In this document: piece after piece, positions 25,778 through 37,278 of the stretch
Numbering within the stretch: the stretch's first letter is position 1
Layout of the letters: the number at the start of each line of letters is the position of its first letter
Assembly (NCBI RefSeq): GCF_003247215.1
Contig: NZ_QKAP01000056.1
Location: 1 to 64,000, forward strand
From: Malonomonas rubra
GTDB taxonomy: Bacteria > Desulfobacterota > Desulfuromonadia > Desulfuromonadales > Geopsychrobacteraceae
Length of the DNA stretch: 64,000 nucleotides
Direction: 5' to 3'
The notes under the pieces: model-generated
Seen by the model: the letters and a program-made list of their open reading frames with translations, nothing else
What the model was told of the DNA's origin: nothing
Databases searched by the model: none
Position numbers and translations under genes: made by a program

Positions 25778-27388
25778 TCACAAAGCAACCGTCAGGCGCT
25801 TCTCGATAAGACTTTTTTCCTCGGCAAGGCGCTGAGAACTCCAACGCTTCTCCATACTCATCAATTCCAGCACCCGAGGCACAGCCTGTTGTGCGAGGCG
25901 TTGATCGATCAGCGCCAATGGTAAGCGCCGCGCCAGAATGTCGATCGCCCGTTCGGCCAACTCGAATTGGCAGGCATGAATAACTTCCGCCTCCAGACAG
26001 GGGAAACCCGTCGCCAGCGGTTGTCCATATCTTTCAGCGGCAAGGTGGGCGATCCGTTCAGCATGGCAACCATAGCTTTGATGCAAATAACGGGCAACCG
26101 GCTCGGATAGTGAAAAATTATCAACCAGCAGCCACCAACCGTTCGGCTGCCAGTTCTCTGCCCCGGTTACCGGCAAGGCCTTCGTCTTGCAGTGCCCAGC
26201 TATAAAGGATCTGCCCTCCACAACCCGATCAACCAGCTTTTCCGCCATCCGGCGATAACTGGTCCACTTGCCACCAGCGATACTGTAGAGTCCACTCACC
26301 GATTCTTCGATGGTAAAATCGCGCAGAATCCGGGCGCTGTCATGCGCCTTCGGATTCTGAACCAGCGGCCGCAATCCAACCCAACTGGCGCTGACATTGG
26401 CGCTGCTCGGCGGAGGATCGATCACCTTCTGCAAATGTCGCAGCAGGTAATCGATGTCATCCTGTCTAACTGGTGGATGCTCGCTCAATTCCGCATGCTG
26501 GTCAGTAGTCCCGACCATGCAGCGCCCCTGCCAAGGCAGCACAAACAGCACCCGGCCATCTTCCGTTTCACTCAACAACAAACCGGCCTGCGGTGGCGGA
26601 TAGCTTTCGTCAAGCATAATATGAACCCCGGAGCTGACCAGCAACAACGCTTGAGCGTTGGGATCATCCAGCAGCCGCAATTTATCCACAAAAGGACCGG
26701 TAGCATTGACAACGGCTTTGGCCTGCAACGAAAAGCGCTCCCCTGAAATTCGATCCTCAAACACTGCTCCCACCAGTTTTCCCGCAGCTTTCGGCAAATC
26801 GACAACCGCCAGATGGTTGGCGATTAACGCGCCATGCTCGGCCGCACTGAGAGCTAGCGCTAGGGCCATCCGGCTATCGTTAAATTGGCCATCATAATAG
26901 CGGATGCCGCCTTTCAGATCTTTTTTTTGCAACAACGGGAATTCCTGCAAGGTTTTCGACAGGTTGCTGAAACCGCTCGGCCCCAGGCTGTGCTGACCTG
27001 AAAGCCGGTCGTAAAGCTTCAGTCCGAACCAGACATAAGGCAACTGGGTCCAGCGATAGACAGGCGAGATCAAAGGTAACGGATGCGAAAGGTGCGGCGC
27101 GTTCCGCAAAAAATAGAACCGTTCGTGCAGCCCTTCCTTGACCAGCTGGTACTGGCCACGATCGAACTGTTTGACCGCCATTTCCAGGTAACGAACCCCG
27201 CCGTGTACCAGCTTGCTACTGCGACCGCTGGTTCCTTCGGCAAAGTCGTTCTGCTCCGCCAGCACCACCGAAATCCCCCGACTGGCGGCATCAAGGGCAA
27301 TCCCGCAACCGGTCGCCCCACCTCCAATGACCAGCAGGTCGCAACCCGGAAGTTGTTTTATTTTTTGCAGGTTTTCGCTACGGTTCAT
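25778..27388 (-). CDS. glpD: Glycerol-3-phosphate dehydrogenase, FAD-dependent
   Basis: 536 residues. The FAD-binding motif LLVIGGGATGCGIALDAASR is at about 19-38, and the substrate-side GTSGRSSKLVHGGVRYLE at about 51-68. Further GlpA/GlpD motifs are LPWQGRCMVGTTDQ and GLYSIAGGKWTSYRRMAEKL. It oxidises glycerol 3-phosphate to dihydroxyacetone phosphate at the membrane and passes electrons to quinone. No glycerol uptake or kinase genes are adjacent. No clear ribosome site precedes the ATG, so the start is less certain than the family. It lies 62 bases downstream of the AddB-like start on the same strand, in a row of minus-strand genes. Confidence 0.95.
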   Translation of the reverse strand: MNRSENLQKIKQLPGCDLLVIGGGATGCGIALDAASRGISVVLAEQNDFAEGTSGRSSKLVHGGVRYLEMAVKQFDRGQYQLVKEGLHERFYFLRNAPHLSHPLPLISPVYRWTQLPYVWFGLKLYDRLSGQHSLGPSGFSNLSKTLQEFPLLQKKDLKGGIRYYDGQFNDSRMALALALSAAEHGALIANHLAVVDLPKAAGKLVGAVFEDRISGERFSLQAKAVVNATGPFVDKLRLLDDPNAQALLLVSSGVHIMLDESYPPPQAGLLLSETEDGRVLFVLPWQGRCMVGTTDQHAELSEHPPVRQDDIDYLLRHLQKVIDPPPSSANVSASWVGLRPLVQNPKAHDSARILRDFTIEESVSGLYSIAGGKWTSYRRMAEKLVDRVVEGRSFIAGHCKTKALPVTGAENWQPNGWWLLVDNFSLSEPVARYLHQSYGCHAERIAHLAAERYGQPLATGFPCLEAEVIHACQFELAERAIDILARRLPLALIDQRLAQQAVPRVLELMSMEKRWSSQRLAEEKSLIEKRLTVAL

Positions 27389-27512
27389 GACAAGAAAGTT
27401 GACTCAGGTTGATATATTGCCCTCCAGTATACTCACAGCCATTATGAATCGACAGTAATTTTCTTTCCTATTGGGAAGTAGAAAAGCAGCTGCGAAAAAG
27501 GAAGGGTTCAAG

Positions 27513-27545
27513 AAAAAGGCGGCGTTTCAATTGATTTGAAACGCC
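27513..27545 (-). terminator. Terminator of katG
   Basis: GGCGTTTCAA and TTGAAACGCC pair perfectly around a five-base loop. On the minus strand a T-run follows after GCC. It lies 56 bases past the katG stop. Confidence 0.85.
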
Positions 27546-27600
27546 ACCCAGATCAGTATTTATCGAGCAAGAAAAATCTCCATGATTCTTTTCAGCCCGC

Positions 27601-29910
<2,310 letters not shown>

Positions 29911-29949
29911 CTACAAGATGGTCGCAAGCAAAGAAGTAGCGCTCTCAGG

Positions 29950-32862
29950 TCAACAAGCAGTAATCAAACGAGTCCGGCTACCGAGTCGGTCACTCAACAC
30001 ATCGATACGGAGCGGCAGCTGCTCTTTCAATTCGGCAACATGGGAAATCACACCGATCATACGCCCACTGGACTGCAGATCAATTAGCGTCCGCACCGCC
30101 AAATCGAGGGATTCGGGGTCAAGGCTGCCAAAACCTTCATCAATGAACAGAGTGTCGAGACGGATTCCGCCAGCGTACGCCTGAACCACCTCTGACAGGC
30201 CGAGTGCAAGGGAGAGCGCCGCCAGAAAGCTTTCCCCACCGGAGAGGGTTGTCACGGAGCGAACCTTTCCCGTGTAAGCATCCTCGACTTCCAACTCGAG
30301 CCCGGAGGCCTTATTCCCTTTGGAGCGGTCCTCTTTACGGAGCAGTCGATACCGTCCCTTGCTCATCAAACTGAGTCGCTGGCTTGCCTCGATCAGCACA
30401 TCTTCGAGTAGCACACTGAGCACAAAACGCTGCAGACTGATCTTGTTGCCGGTCTGACCGTTAGCGACGTCACTTAAGGTACCCACTACGGCATACTGCC
30501 GGTCGAGATCCGCTTGCTGGTCAGCTGCATCGGCCAGCTTCTTTGCAGTGGTATCAAGCAGACTGAACCGCTTGTCGAGCCGTTGCCATTCTGCCAAAGC
30601 AACGCCACTTTCTTCCTCGACGCGACGCAATTGCTGCTCCAGCGAAACCAAATTGGGAATGTGTTGATCACGCAGAGTCTCCTGCAGTTGCTGTTGGCGG
30701 CCTGTGAGCTGCTGTAAAGCAGTTTCATAGCTATCAATCTGCTCTTTCAGCTGCAGAGCATCCCCTTCCGCAAGCAATGCGTCTTTGAACACTTTTTCAT
30801 CTAAAAATACACTCTCAGCCAAAGCCGAACGACAGGTCGCGAAAGCAGCAGCCTGCTCATCGGCCGATTTCTGGCGCTGCTTTTCTGCTTCTTCTGCCGT
30901 CCCTTCTGCTCTTTTTGCCTCCCCCAAGGCTTGTTGCTGTTCCAACGTAGCTTGCTCGATCCGCACTTGCAGCTGTTCGATCTCCTGCTGTATGGCGACC
31001 TCCGCCTGCTCCAGAGTTCCGGGCGACCGATATTCCGCGGGGAGTTCCAGCTCAGCTGTGGCGACCTTTGTTTCGGCGTTTAACAACTTCACTTTGAATG
31101 ACTCAAAATCGTTTTGCAAGGCAACGGCATCGAGAGCCAAGCTCTGCTGTTCTGTCGGCAAGGGGATAGAAAAGCGATTCGCACGTTGCTGCACATCACG
31201 ATACTGCTCGCTAAAATCGGTCTGCTGTTGCGACAGACCTTCCGGCACATCTCGGCTCATCCGTTCGTATTCCGCCTGTAGCTCACGCAATTTCGCCAAC
31301 TCAATGGCGTAGTCCTCGCGGGTGGCCAGATACTCATTCTGCGCCTGCTGATAATTGTTGCGTTCCTGTTCCACCTGCCGCTGGCTCGGCAGAAGCGCTT
31401 CACTACTTGCCGGGTGGGGATGCTCCCTGCTACCACAGACCGGGCAGGCTTCGCCGTCGACCAATTCGCCCGCCAGGATCGCCGCCTGCCCCTGATGCCA
31501 CGCAAGTTCAAGGCGTTTGAGCTGCTGTTCGAGCTGCTGGCAACGCTCGTTTAACTCGGCCCCCTGCTGCTTCTTGTTTTCCAAAAGTTTAACCTGCCGA
31601 GTGCATTGCCGCTGCAAATCGCCCAATTGCCGACACAGTTGCTGCCGATCAAACAGCTGACGACACTCGACCTGCAATTCGGCAATCGCAACCTGCTGCT
31701 GAGCTGCTGTCAATTTGTTGCGCGCTTCGCTAAGTTGCCGGGCACGGCTGTGGTAGCTTGCCAGCTGCGTCTGCTGCTGTTTTTTCAGCTCCAACTCGCT
31801 CTGCCACTGTTTCGACGTTGTGAGCTTCTGCTCTGCAACCCGCAAACGTTCTGCGGTTAGCTGTTTCTGCTGCTCCGCAGTTTTGACGTCCGTTACCGCC
31901 CTCTGCAACTGCTGTTCGCAGCGCTCGGCATTAAAAAACAGCGGCTGTAATTTGCCAGCCCGTTCCGCCAACTGTAGGCGTTCACGGCAAATATCGACCT
32001 CAGCTTTTTGCTTCAGCAAGCGCTGCAAATCCTCTTCAATGGAAGCCAAGCGATCAAAATCCTGCTGCAACCGTCGCCCTTGCTCCAGAGATTTTCCAGC
32101 TTCACCGTACCCCTTTTCTTTATCCTCTTTATTCTTTTTAGCCTGTTCGAGCTGTAGTTTGACTTCCTGCAGCTGCCACTTCAAATTTTCCGGTTCTGTT
32201 ACGTCGGCGGCTTCCAGAATTCCTTGTTGCAGTTTCTGCAGATCATCCCGCTGGCGGCGAATTTCAGCGGATTGTTCCTTAAGACTCTCTTCCAACCGTT
32301 TGTAGATACGAGTCTGGAATAGCTGACTGAAGATCTTCTCCCGTTCGGCCGATTCGGCCAGCAGCAGCTGCCTAAATTTTCCCTGCGGCAGCACCATCAC
32401 CTGTCGAAACTGATCGACGGAAAGCCCGGTCAAATCTTCGATAAAAGCAGTCGCCTCGGTGACTTTACTCGATACCAGCAGTTTCTCCTCACCGCTGCCG
32501 AGTTGTTCGTAAAGTTGCGCCTCTGGTGATTGGGTTGTGGTCCCCTCCCCCCGGGCTTTAGGACGCTGTTGTTCGGGAACGCGGCGAATGAGGAACCTCC
32601 GGCCGGAAAATTCAAAAGTCAGCAACACTTCGGTCAGCAAGTTCATTTCGGCCAGATCACAGCGCATCTGGCTGCCGTCCCGTTCATCGCCAGTGGTTCT
32701 ACCGTAAAGGGCAAAACAGATCGCGTCGAGGATGGTAGTTTTCCCGGAACCGGTCGGACCGTTGATCAGAAACAGCGGGTTTTCTCCCAGCCGGGTAAAA
32801 TCGATCTGCTCTGTTCCGGCAAATGGGCCAAAGGCTGTGATGAACAGTTGCAGCGGACGCAT
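29950..32862 (-). CDS. sbcC: DNA repair ATPase SbcC (Rad50-like)
   Basis: 970 residues. Walker A is INGPTGSGKTTILDAICFAL near residue 34. A very long Gln/Glu/Leu-rich antiparallel coiled coil follows, and the zinc hook CPVC with SREHPHP lies in the middle. The ABC signature TLSGGESFLAALSLALGLSE and the Walker B LDTLFIDEGFGSLDPES close it. With SbcD it forms the SbcCD nuclease that cleaves hairpins and processes blocked ends. Its ATG overlaps the sbcD stop by one base (TGATG), so the two are coupled. Confidence 0.97.
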   Translation of the reverse strand: MRPLQLFITAFGPFAGTEQIDFTRLGENPLFLINGPTGSGKTTILDAICFALYGRTTGDERDGSQMRCDLAEMNLLTEVLLTFEFSGRRFLIRRVPEQQRPKARGEGTTTQSPEAQLYEQLGSGEEKLLVSSKVTEATAFIEDLTGLSVDQFRQVMVLPQGKFRQLLLAESAEREKIFSQLFQTRIYKRLEESLKEQSAEIRRQRDDLQKLQQGILEAADVTEPENLKWQLQEVKLQLEQAKKNKEDKEKGYGEAGKSLEQGRRLQQDFDRLASIEEDLQRLLKQKAEVDICRERLQLAERAGKLQPLFFNAERCEQQLQRAVTDVKTAEQQKQLTAERLRVAEQKLTTSKQWQSELELKKQQQTQLASYHSRARQLSEARNKLTAAQQQVAIAELQVECRQLFDRQQLCRQLGDLQRQCTRQVKLLENKKQQGAELNERCQQLEQQLKRLELAWHQGQAAILAGELVDGEACPVCGSREHPHPASSEALLPSQRQVEQERNNYQQAQNEYLATREDYAIELAKLRELQAEYERMSRDVPEGLSQQQTDFSEQYRDVQQRANRFSIPLPTEQQSLALDAVALQNDFESFKVKLLNAETKVATAELELPAEYRSPGTLEQAEVAIQQEIEQLQVRIEQATLEQQQALGEAKRAEGTAEEAEKQRQKSADEQAAAFATCRSALAESVFLDEKVFKDALLAEGDALQLKEQIDSYETALQQLTGRQQQLQETLRDQHIPNLVSLEQQLRRVEEESGVALAEWQRLDKRFSLLDTTAKKLADAADQQADLDRQYAVVGTLSDVANGQTGNKISLQRFVLSVLLEDVLIEASQRLSLMSKGRYRLLRKEDRSKGNKASGLELEVEDAYTGKVRSVTTLSGGESFLAALSLALGLSEVVQAYAGGIRLDTLFIDEGFGSLDPESLDLAVRTLIDLQSSGRMIGVISHVAELKEQLPLRIDVLSDRLGSRTRLITAC

Positions 32863-33989
32863 CAGCGCTCCTCCAGATGTAGCCGCTCAAGGCTGGCGGT
32901 AACAATTTCGTCCTGCTCGGCGGTCAAGACTTCCCCGCTTACCTGGGTATAGAAATCGCTGAACATCGCCTGTTCCCCTTTCTTCAACCGCTCCCGATTC
33001 GCAGTCAGCGGCTCCCCTTGTGTCATCAGTCCCGGCCGTTCGATATGCAGCAGGTTCGGGTAAACCTGGCGCAGTTTGTTCATCAGATCGAGGATGGCAT
33101 GGGTGTCGCTCAACCGGATCAGCAGATAATCCTCTGCGTGGGGGTCTGTTTTCCCCGCCTGCAGCAACTCTTCCAAGGGCCCTTCCAGAATCCGCATGTC
33201 GTGCAAAGGTTGCAGGGGGATTTTCTCGATCCTCGCCAGACCCGTCTCATCCAACTCAACCAGAGTGAGCGATTTTTTCTGCATCTGTTCGGAAAAAGAA
33301 TATTTAAGCGGCGAACCGGAATAGCGGATCTGTTCGCCCCCTTTGCACTGCGGGCCATGTAGATGGCCGAGGGCCACATAAGCGAAGTCCTGAAAATGCT
33401 CCACGGAAACTTGCCCGGCACCGCCAAGGGAGAGCGGTCGCTCCGATTCGGAAACCTCTCCACCGGCCAGGAAGCAGTGCGCAATCGGTACACAGGGTCG
33501 TTGTCTGGAGTTATTTGCGCGAACGAGCTGCAGCAGGTGCGCCATCGCCTGGTCATGCGAGCTGACTTCGACATTGTACCGATTACGTACCGTCGGCGGA
33601 TCGCAATAGGGGATCGGATAAAAGGCGACATCCTGGAGGATGATTGGCTGCGGTTCCTCCCACAACGGGCCGACCACATGCAACCGCCCTGCGGCCATCT
33701 GGCGAGCGCCGAAGCCGAGCCGCTCCGGACCGTCATGATTACCGGATATCATGATCATCGGAACCTGCAGTTCATCACAGATCAGGTAGACAACCTCATC
33801 GAGTAATTCGACGGCGGTGGCCGGCGGCACCGAACGATCGTAGATATCACCAGCTACGATGACCGCATCGACCTGACGCTCGGCAACAGTTGCGACGATC
33901 TGCCGCAACACATGCCGTTGATCCTCGAGCAGGGAGACATTATGGAACTGGCGTCCGAGGTGCCAGTCAGAAGTATGGATAAAACGCAT
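32862..33989 (-). CDS. sbcD: DNA repair exonuclease SbcD (Mre11-like)
   Basis: 375 residues. Calcineurin-like phosphoesterase motifs are in order: HTSDWHLGRQFHNVSLLEDQ at the N-terminus, VIVAGDIYDRSVPP near 45, MISGNHDGPERLGFG near 80, and the metal His residues in VPIAHCFLAGG and ALGHLHGPQC. This is the manganese-dependent nuclease partner of SbcC. The ATG follows AGGAT. It is transcribed away from a small lipoprotein gene, and together with the AddAB-like pair it gives this 14-kb stretch a double-strand-end processing theme. Confidence 0.97.
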   Translation of the reverse strand: MRFIHTSDWHLGRQFHNVSLLEDQRHVLRQIVATVAERQVDAVIVAGDIYDRSVPPATAVELLDEVVYLICDELQVPMIMISGNHDGPERLGFGARQMAAGRLHVVGPLWEEPQPIILQDVAFYPIPYCDPPTVRNRYNVEVSSHDQAMAHLLQLVRANNSRQRPCVPIAHCFLAGGEVSESERPLSLGGAGQVSVEHFQDFAYVALGHLHGPQCKGGEQIRYSGSPLKYSFSEQMQKKSLTLVELDETGLARIEKIPLQPLHDMRILEGPLEELLQAGKTDPHAEDYLLIRLSDTHAILDLMNKLRQVYPNLLHIERPGLMTQGEPLTANRERLKKGEQAMFSDFYTQVSGEVLTAEQDEIVTASLERLHLEER

Positions 33990-34096
33990 CGAAAGATCCT
34001 ACGTCTGAAGATTGATTGGCTGCCAAAATAACAACTGAAACAAGTGGCTGCCAAGAGAAAAGACCTGCTGTCACAGCTGCAATTTTCAGAATCGGT

Positions 34097-34109
34097 TATA
34101 ATTATTAGA
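34097..34109 (+). promoter_or_regulatory. -10 box implying a leaderless mRNA
   Basis: A consensus TATAAT (34097-34102) ends seven bases before the A of the ATG at 34109, which is where transcription would begin. No Shine-Dalgarno sequence precedes the ATG. The -35 region is poor. Confidence 0.4.
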
Positions 34110-34483
34110 TGAGACAGTCAACGTCACAACACAACCCCAGTTTTCTGCTGCTACTGCCGGCAATTCTTTTGCTGCTAAGCGGTTGTATAGGCCTTAACCG
34201 CTGGGAATGGCAACATCCGGAAAATTACGGCGATGCAGCGAGGCAACAGGCAATCGCGGAATGTGATCAGATTGCCGGAGAGGAAGTATTTCGCCGAAAC
34301 TATTTCTATTTCCCCCTTTATCCCAGGTATTACGACAGATATTACGACCACGATCGTCGCCCGTTCTATTGGACGGATGATTACTTTTACCGCACCCAAC
34401 AAAAGCTTTACGACCGCCAACGTTTTTTCCGGATCTGCATGAAAGCCAAAGGCTGGCACCTGGTCGAAATCCCCAACCAATAA
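34109..34483 (+). CDS. Small lipoprotein of unknown function
   Basis: 124 residues. The signal peptide (LLLLPAILLLLSGC) has a lipobox, with Cys at about residue 26. The mature part is short, rich in Tyr, Arg and Asp (a cluster of Tyr/Arg/Asp around residues 70-95), and contains three further Cys-free segments ending in FFRICMKAKGWHLVEIP. That ending resembles the C-terminal 'C-M-x-x-k-GW' motif of many small envelope lipoproteins. I do not recognise the function. There is no ribosome site before the ATG, and a -10 box immediately upstream suggests leaderless translation. It is divergent from sbcD. Confidence 0.75.
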   Translation: MRQSTSQHNPSFLLLLPAILLLLSGCIGLNRWEWQHPENYGDAARQQAIAECDQIAGEEVFRRNYFYFPLYPRYYDRYYDHDRRPFYWTDDYFYRTQQKLYDRQRFFRICMKAKGWHLVEIPNQ

Positions 34484-34576
34484 CTGCTACGACAACCGGT
34501 TCAAAAGCTTTCCTTGCTGAAAAAAACCATCTCCCGTATGATCACGGCGAAATATATCTCCCTGAAAGGTTTCGCA

Positions 34577-35017
34577 ATGACCAAACTTGACGATGCTCTA
34601 GCCCTCGGCGTACAAGATCCGAAAGCCCAACCGCTCTATTACGATCTGTTCCTCAACTCGTTGTTCTTTGTGCCGATTATCGAAGAAGAAGAAAAACAAG
34701 AAAAACAGAAGAGCGAAGAAGGGGACGAAGGCGCCCTGCCGCTGTTGGTGCAGGCAAATGGCAAAGAGTATCTGATGCTGTTCGACACCATCAAGCGCCT
34801 GACCGAATGGGCGGACGAAAAGGTCAAGTATGTCGCCCTGCCGGGCCATGCCGTTACAGAGATGTCATTGCCCAATCTCTACTGGGCAATGAATTACGGC
34901 ACCGAACACCAAAAAATGTTCGAACCGAAAGAGATTGCCTGGCTTAAGGATATCGTCCGTCAGGCCAAGGAAAATGAACCCGAGGAGAAAGCACAACCAC
35001 AGAGTGAAAAAAAATGA
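34577..35017 (+). CDS. SseB-like protein
   Basis: 146 residues, soluble and acidic. The opening TKLDDALALGVQDPKAQPLY and the pattern FFVPIIEEEE ... LPLLVQANGKEYLMLFDTIK resemble the SseB N-terminal domain, which is found in diverse bacterial proteins without an agreed role. The C-terminus is a low-complexity Glu/Gln/Lys tail. The start is the ATG after AAAGG; the reading frame extends upstream but without a ribosome site. Its TGA overlaps the ATG of the next gene by four bases, so it is coupled to the metallo-hydrolase. Confidence 0.72.
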   Translation: MTKLDDALALGVQDPKAQPLYYDLFLNSLFFVPIIEEEEKQEKQKSEEGDEGALPLLVQANGKEYLMLFDTIKRLTEWADEKVKYVALPGHAVTEMSLPNLYWAMNYGTEHQKMFEPKEIAWLKDIVRQAKENEPEEKAQPQSEKK

Positions 35018-35943
35018 TCCGCGACAGATTAACCTGCATCGATCTGGATCAGCCATCCCTAGAGGGTTTTCGCAAATTTATCAGCTGCTGGCTGTACCAG
35101 GACCAAGACCAGAACCTGACCTTTGTCGTCGATCCGGGCCCCTTGTCGACCATCCCCAAACTGCTCGCTGAGCTGCGGGCCCAGCAGGTCAAAAAGCTTG
35201 ACTACATCCTGCTTACCCATATTCACATTGACCACGCCGGGGGAACCGGCGAGTTGCTGAAGTTTTATCCGCAAGCGAAAGTGATCTGCCACCCACAGGG
35301 AATCAAACATCTGATTGAACCGGAAAAACTGTGGCAGGGTTCACAGAAAGTACTCGGTAAATTGGCCGAAGCATATGGAGAGATCATTCCGATCCCGGAA
35401 GAGAGCATCGCTTTTGAGGAAAAAATCGATTCGACCGGTATCCGTTGTTTTCTGACTCCGGGACACGCGCAACACCATTGCTGCTATCTGATCGAAGATT
35501 TGCTGTTCGGCGGCGAGGTGGCCGGTGTTCACTCGCCGGTTGCCGAAGGGATCTATATGCGCCCAGCAACACCACCGAAATTCATCCTCGAAATCGCCCT
35601 CGCCTCAGTCCAGAAAATGATCGACCTTAAGCCACGCTATTTGATTATCGCCCATTACGGCTTGGTCGAACCGGCTGAAGACTACCTGAAAATTGGCCAG
35701 CGGCAGTTAAAGTTATGGGTAAAAGGTATCACAGAACTTTTTGTATCTGAAAGAGAACTAGAGATCGAGAAATTCCTTCAATGGTTGCTGGAGAACGATC
35801 CGAACTTTCAAAACATCGCCCAACTTGATGATGATATCCGTGCACGGGAAAACTATTTTCTCAGCAATTCCTTCCGCGGTATGAGCGAATTCGTTACTGC
35901 CTTGTCGGATGAAAAACGGCTTGAGCTGCGCAAGCTCGACTGA
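35014..35943 (+). CDS. MBL-fold metallo-hydrolase
   Basis: 309 residues. The metal-binding motif THIHIDHAGG is at about 69-78, and further ligands lie in LTPGHAQHH, GGEVAGVH and IIAHYGL. The N-terminal half is a beta-lactamase-like fold. The C-terminal 90 residues are helical and resemble the extra domain seen in RNase-Z-unlike, hydrolase-type members. The substrate cannot be read from sequence. It overlaps the SseB-like gene by ATGA and is likely translated with it. Confidence 0.88.
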   Translation: MIRDRLTCIDLDQPSLEGFRKFISCWLYQDQDQNLTFVVDPGPLSTIPKLLAELRAQQVKKLDYILLTHIHIDHAGGTGELLKFYPQAKVICHPQGIKHLIEPEKLWQGSQKVLGKLAEAYGEIIPIPEESIAFEEKIDSTGIRCFLTPGHAQHHCCYLIEDLLFGGEVAGVHSPVAEGIYMRPATPPKFILEIALASVQKMIDLKPRYLIIAHYGLVEPAEDYLKIGQRQLKLWVKGITELFVSERELEIEKFLQWLLENDPNFQNIAQLDDDIRARENYFLSNSFRGMSEFVTALSDEKRLELRKLD

Positions 35944-36496
35944 TAGTAACTGATATGGATCTGACAACGATCAAGACAAGGCTTGTAGCAAAGCAGTTGG
36001 CAGCACTCCATCTCGGCCCGTCCCTGTGCTTTTGCACCTTGCTATAAAAAGCGCAGAGTTTTATAGTTTTAAGTGTGTGAAGAGCCATTAATTCTTAAAC
36101 AATAAGAGCGTAATGGGTCTTTGTTGTGCGTATCCGATCCGCCAACATACCGGCTCCGGCGAAGAAGTTCACCACCCCCAGTATCTCCCCAGCAGCCGAA
36201 AAAAACAGACCTCAGCCAGCTGAAGCCAGGGACAGCTCTAGAAGAAGCAGCGGTCCGCAAGTTATAGATGCTGAATATGTCTAATTTTATACCCATAGCG
36301 CCACTCTGTATAATCAGGAGCGCTCAAGCTTGGATAATACGCTGGAACCGGAAAAAAAGTAACGCTGAGACCGCAAGCTTAGGCAACACAGATACAGCTG
36401 CTGCGCTCGGGAAATATCAGCTCAAAAGATATGACGCTCCGCTCCCCGGCAGCAATATCAATATCTTCGCTTAAAGACCCTATCTGAGACTTTTTT
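35944..36496. other. Gap with only a decayed ORF
   Basis: No intact gene. Its central and right parts read as a broken coding sequence (listed separately). 35944-36125 shows nothing recognisable. Confidence 0.5.
36126..36474 (+). pseudogene. Decayed ORF of unknown family
   Basis: From a GTG at 36126 one frame runs IPAPAKKFTTPSISPAAEKN, later QVIDAEYV, then TAA, and in the same frame FYTHSATLYNQERSSLDNTL with EPEKK and TAA. The next frame then gives GKYQLKRYDAPLPGSNINIF and a stop. The biased composition and the chaining of sensible segments suggest a once-intact protein of 110-120 residues with two or more lesions. Proline-rich starts and a GS(N/Y)INIFA ending occur, as I recall, in uncharacterised proteins of this bacterial group. 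No ribosome site is clear. Confidence 0.45.
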
Positions 36497-37228
36497 TCAT
36501 TCTCCCGCAACAGGATGTTTCAAACGCTCCAGCACCTGTTTCATATCTTCCCAGACCTCACGTTTGCCAGCCGGATTACGTAACAGATAGGCGGGGTGAT
36601 AGGTCGGCATCAATGGAATCCCCTGGTATTCACGCCAGTAACCGCGTAACCGACCGATCGGCTCCTTGGTTTGCAACAAGGCCTGTGCGGCAAAGCGCCC
36701 CAATGCAATGATCAGGCGAGGCTTTATGGCAGCCAGCTGCAACTTCAGAAACTGCTCACAGGCAGCTATTTCTTCTGGCTGCGGGTCTCGATTGCTGGGT
36801 GGCCGGCATTTGATCACGTTGCAGATATAAACATCCTGCCGGGTCAGCTTCATGGCAAACAGAATCCGGTCGAGCAGGCGGCCAGCTTCACCAACAAATG
36901 GAAAACCTTTCTCATCCTCCTCCCGCCCCGGGGCTTCGCCAACCAGCACCAGTTCCGCCTGAGGATTACCGACCCCGAAAACGATATTCTGCCGTTTCTC
37001 ACATAACCCGCATAACTTGCACCCCTGCAAGCGAGAGGAAAGCTCTTCCAGTGATTCGACCCTACATTCAGCCGGCTGCTTGGCCATCGACCCCGGAAAG
37101 GGACAGATCGGGAGATCTTCCTCAAGCACCGGCGCGACGGTTTTGAATCCCCAATCCTGCAAATCCTCTAAAACTGCGCGACCTTGCGAGATAACTTCAC
37201 AACTTTCGTGATATAATTTGTCAGGCAT
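36497..37228 (-). CDS. Uracil-DNA glycosylase, family 4 (iron-sulphur)
   Basis: 243 residues. Motif A is LVLVGEAPGREEDEKGFPFV near residue 93 and motif B is MPTYHPAYLLRNP near 210. Four Cys positioned for a [4Fe-4S] cluster are the pair in CKLC, one in CNVIKCRPP and one in the following AACEQFL. The N-terminal 60 residues precede the core and vary in the family. It removes uracil from DNA in base-excision repair. It is divergent from the PLC-like gene; an AGG lies upstream of the ATG. Confidence 0.95.
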   Translation of the reverse strand: MPDKLYHESCEVISQGRAVLEDLQDWGFKTVAPVLEEDLPICPFPGSMAKQPAECRVESLEELSSRLQGCKLCGLCEKRQNIVFGVGNPQAELVLVGEAPGREEDEKGFPFVGEAGRLLDRILFAMKLTRQDVYICNVIKCRPPSNRDPQPEEIAACEQFLKLQLAAIKPRLIIALGRFAAQALLQTKEPIGRLRGYWREYQGIPLMPTYHPAYLLRNPAGKREVWEDMKQVLERLKHPVAGE

Positions 37229-37278
37229 ACGTTAAAAACCTATTTATTCCTTATTGTTACCAGGTTTCAAGGAACGCC

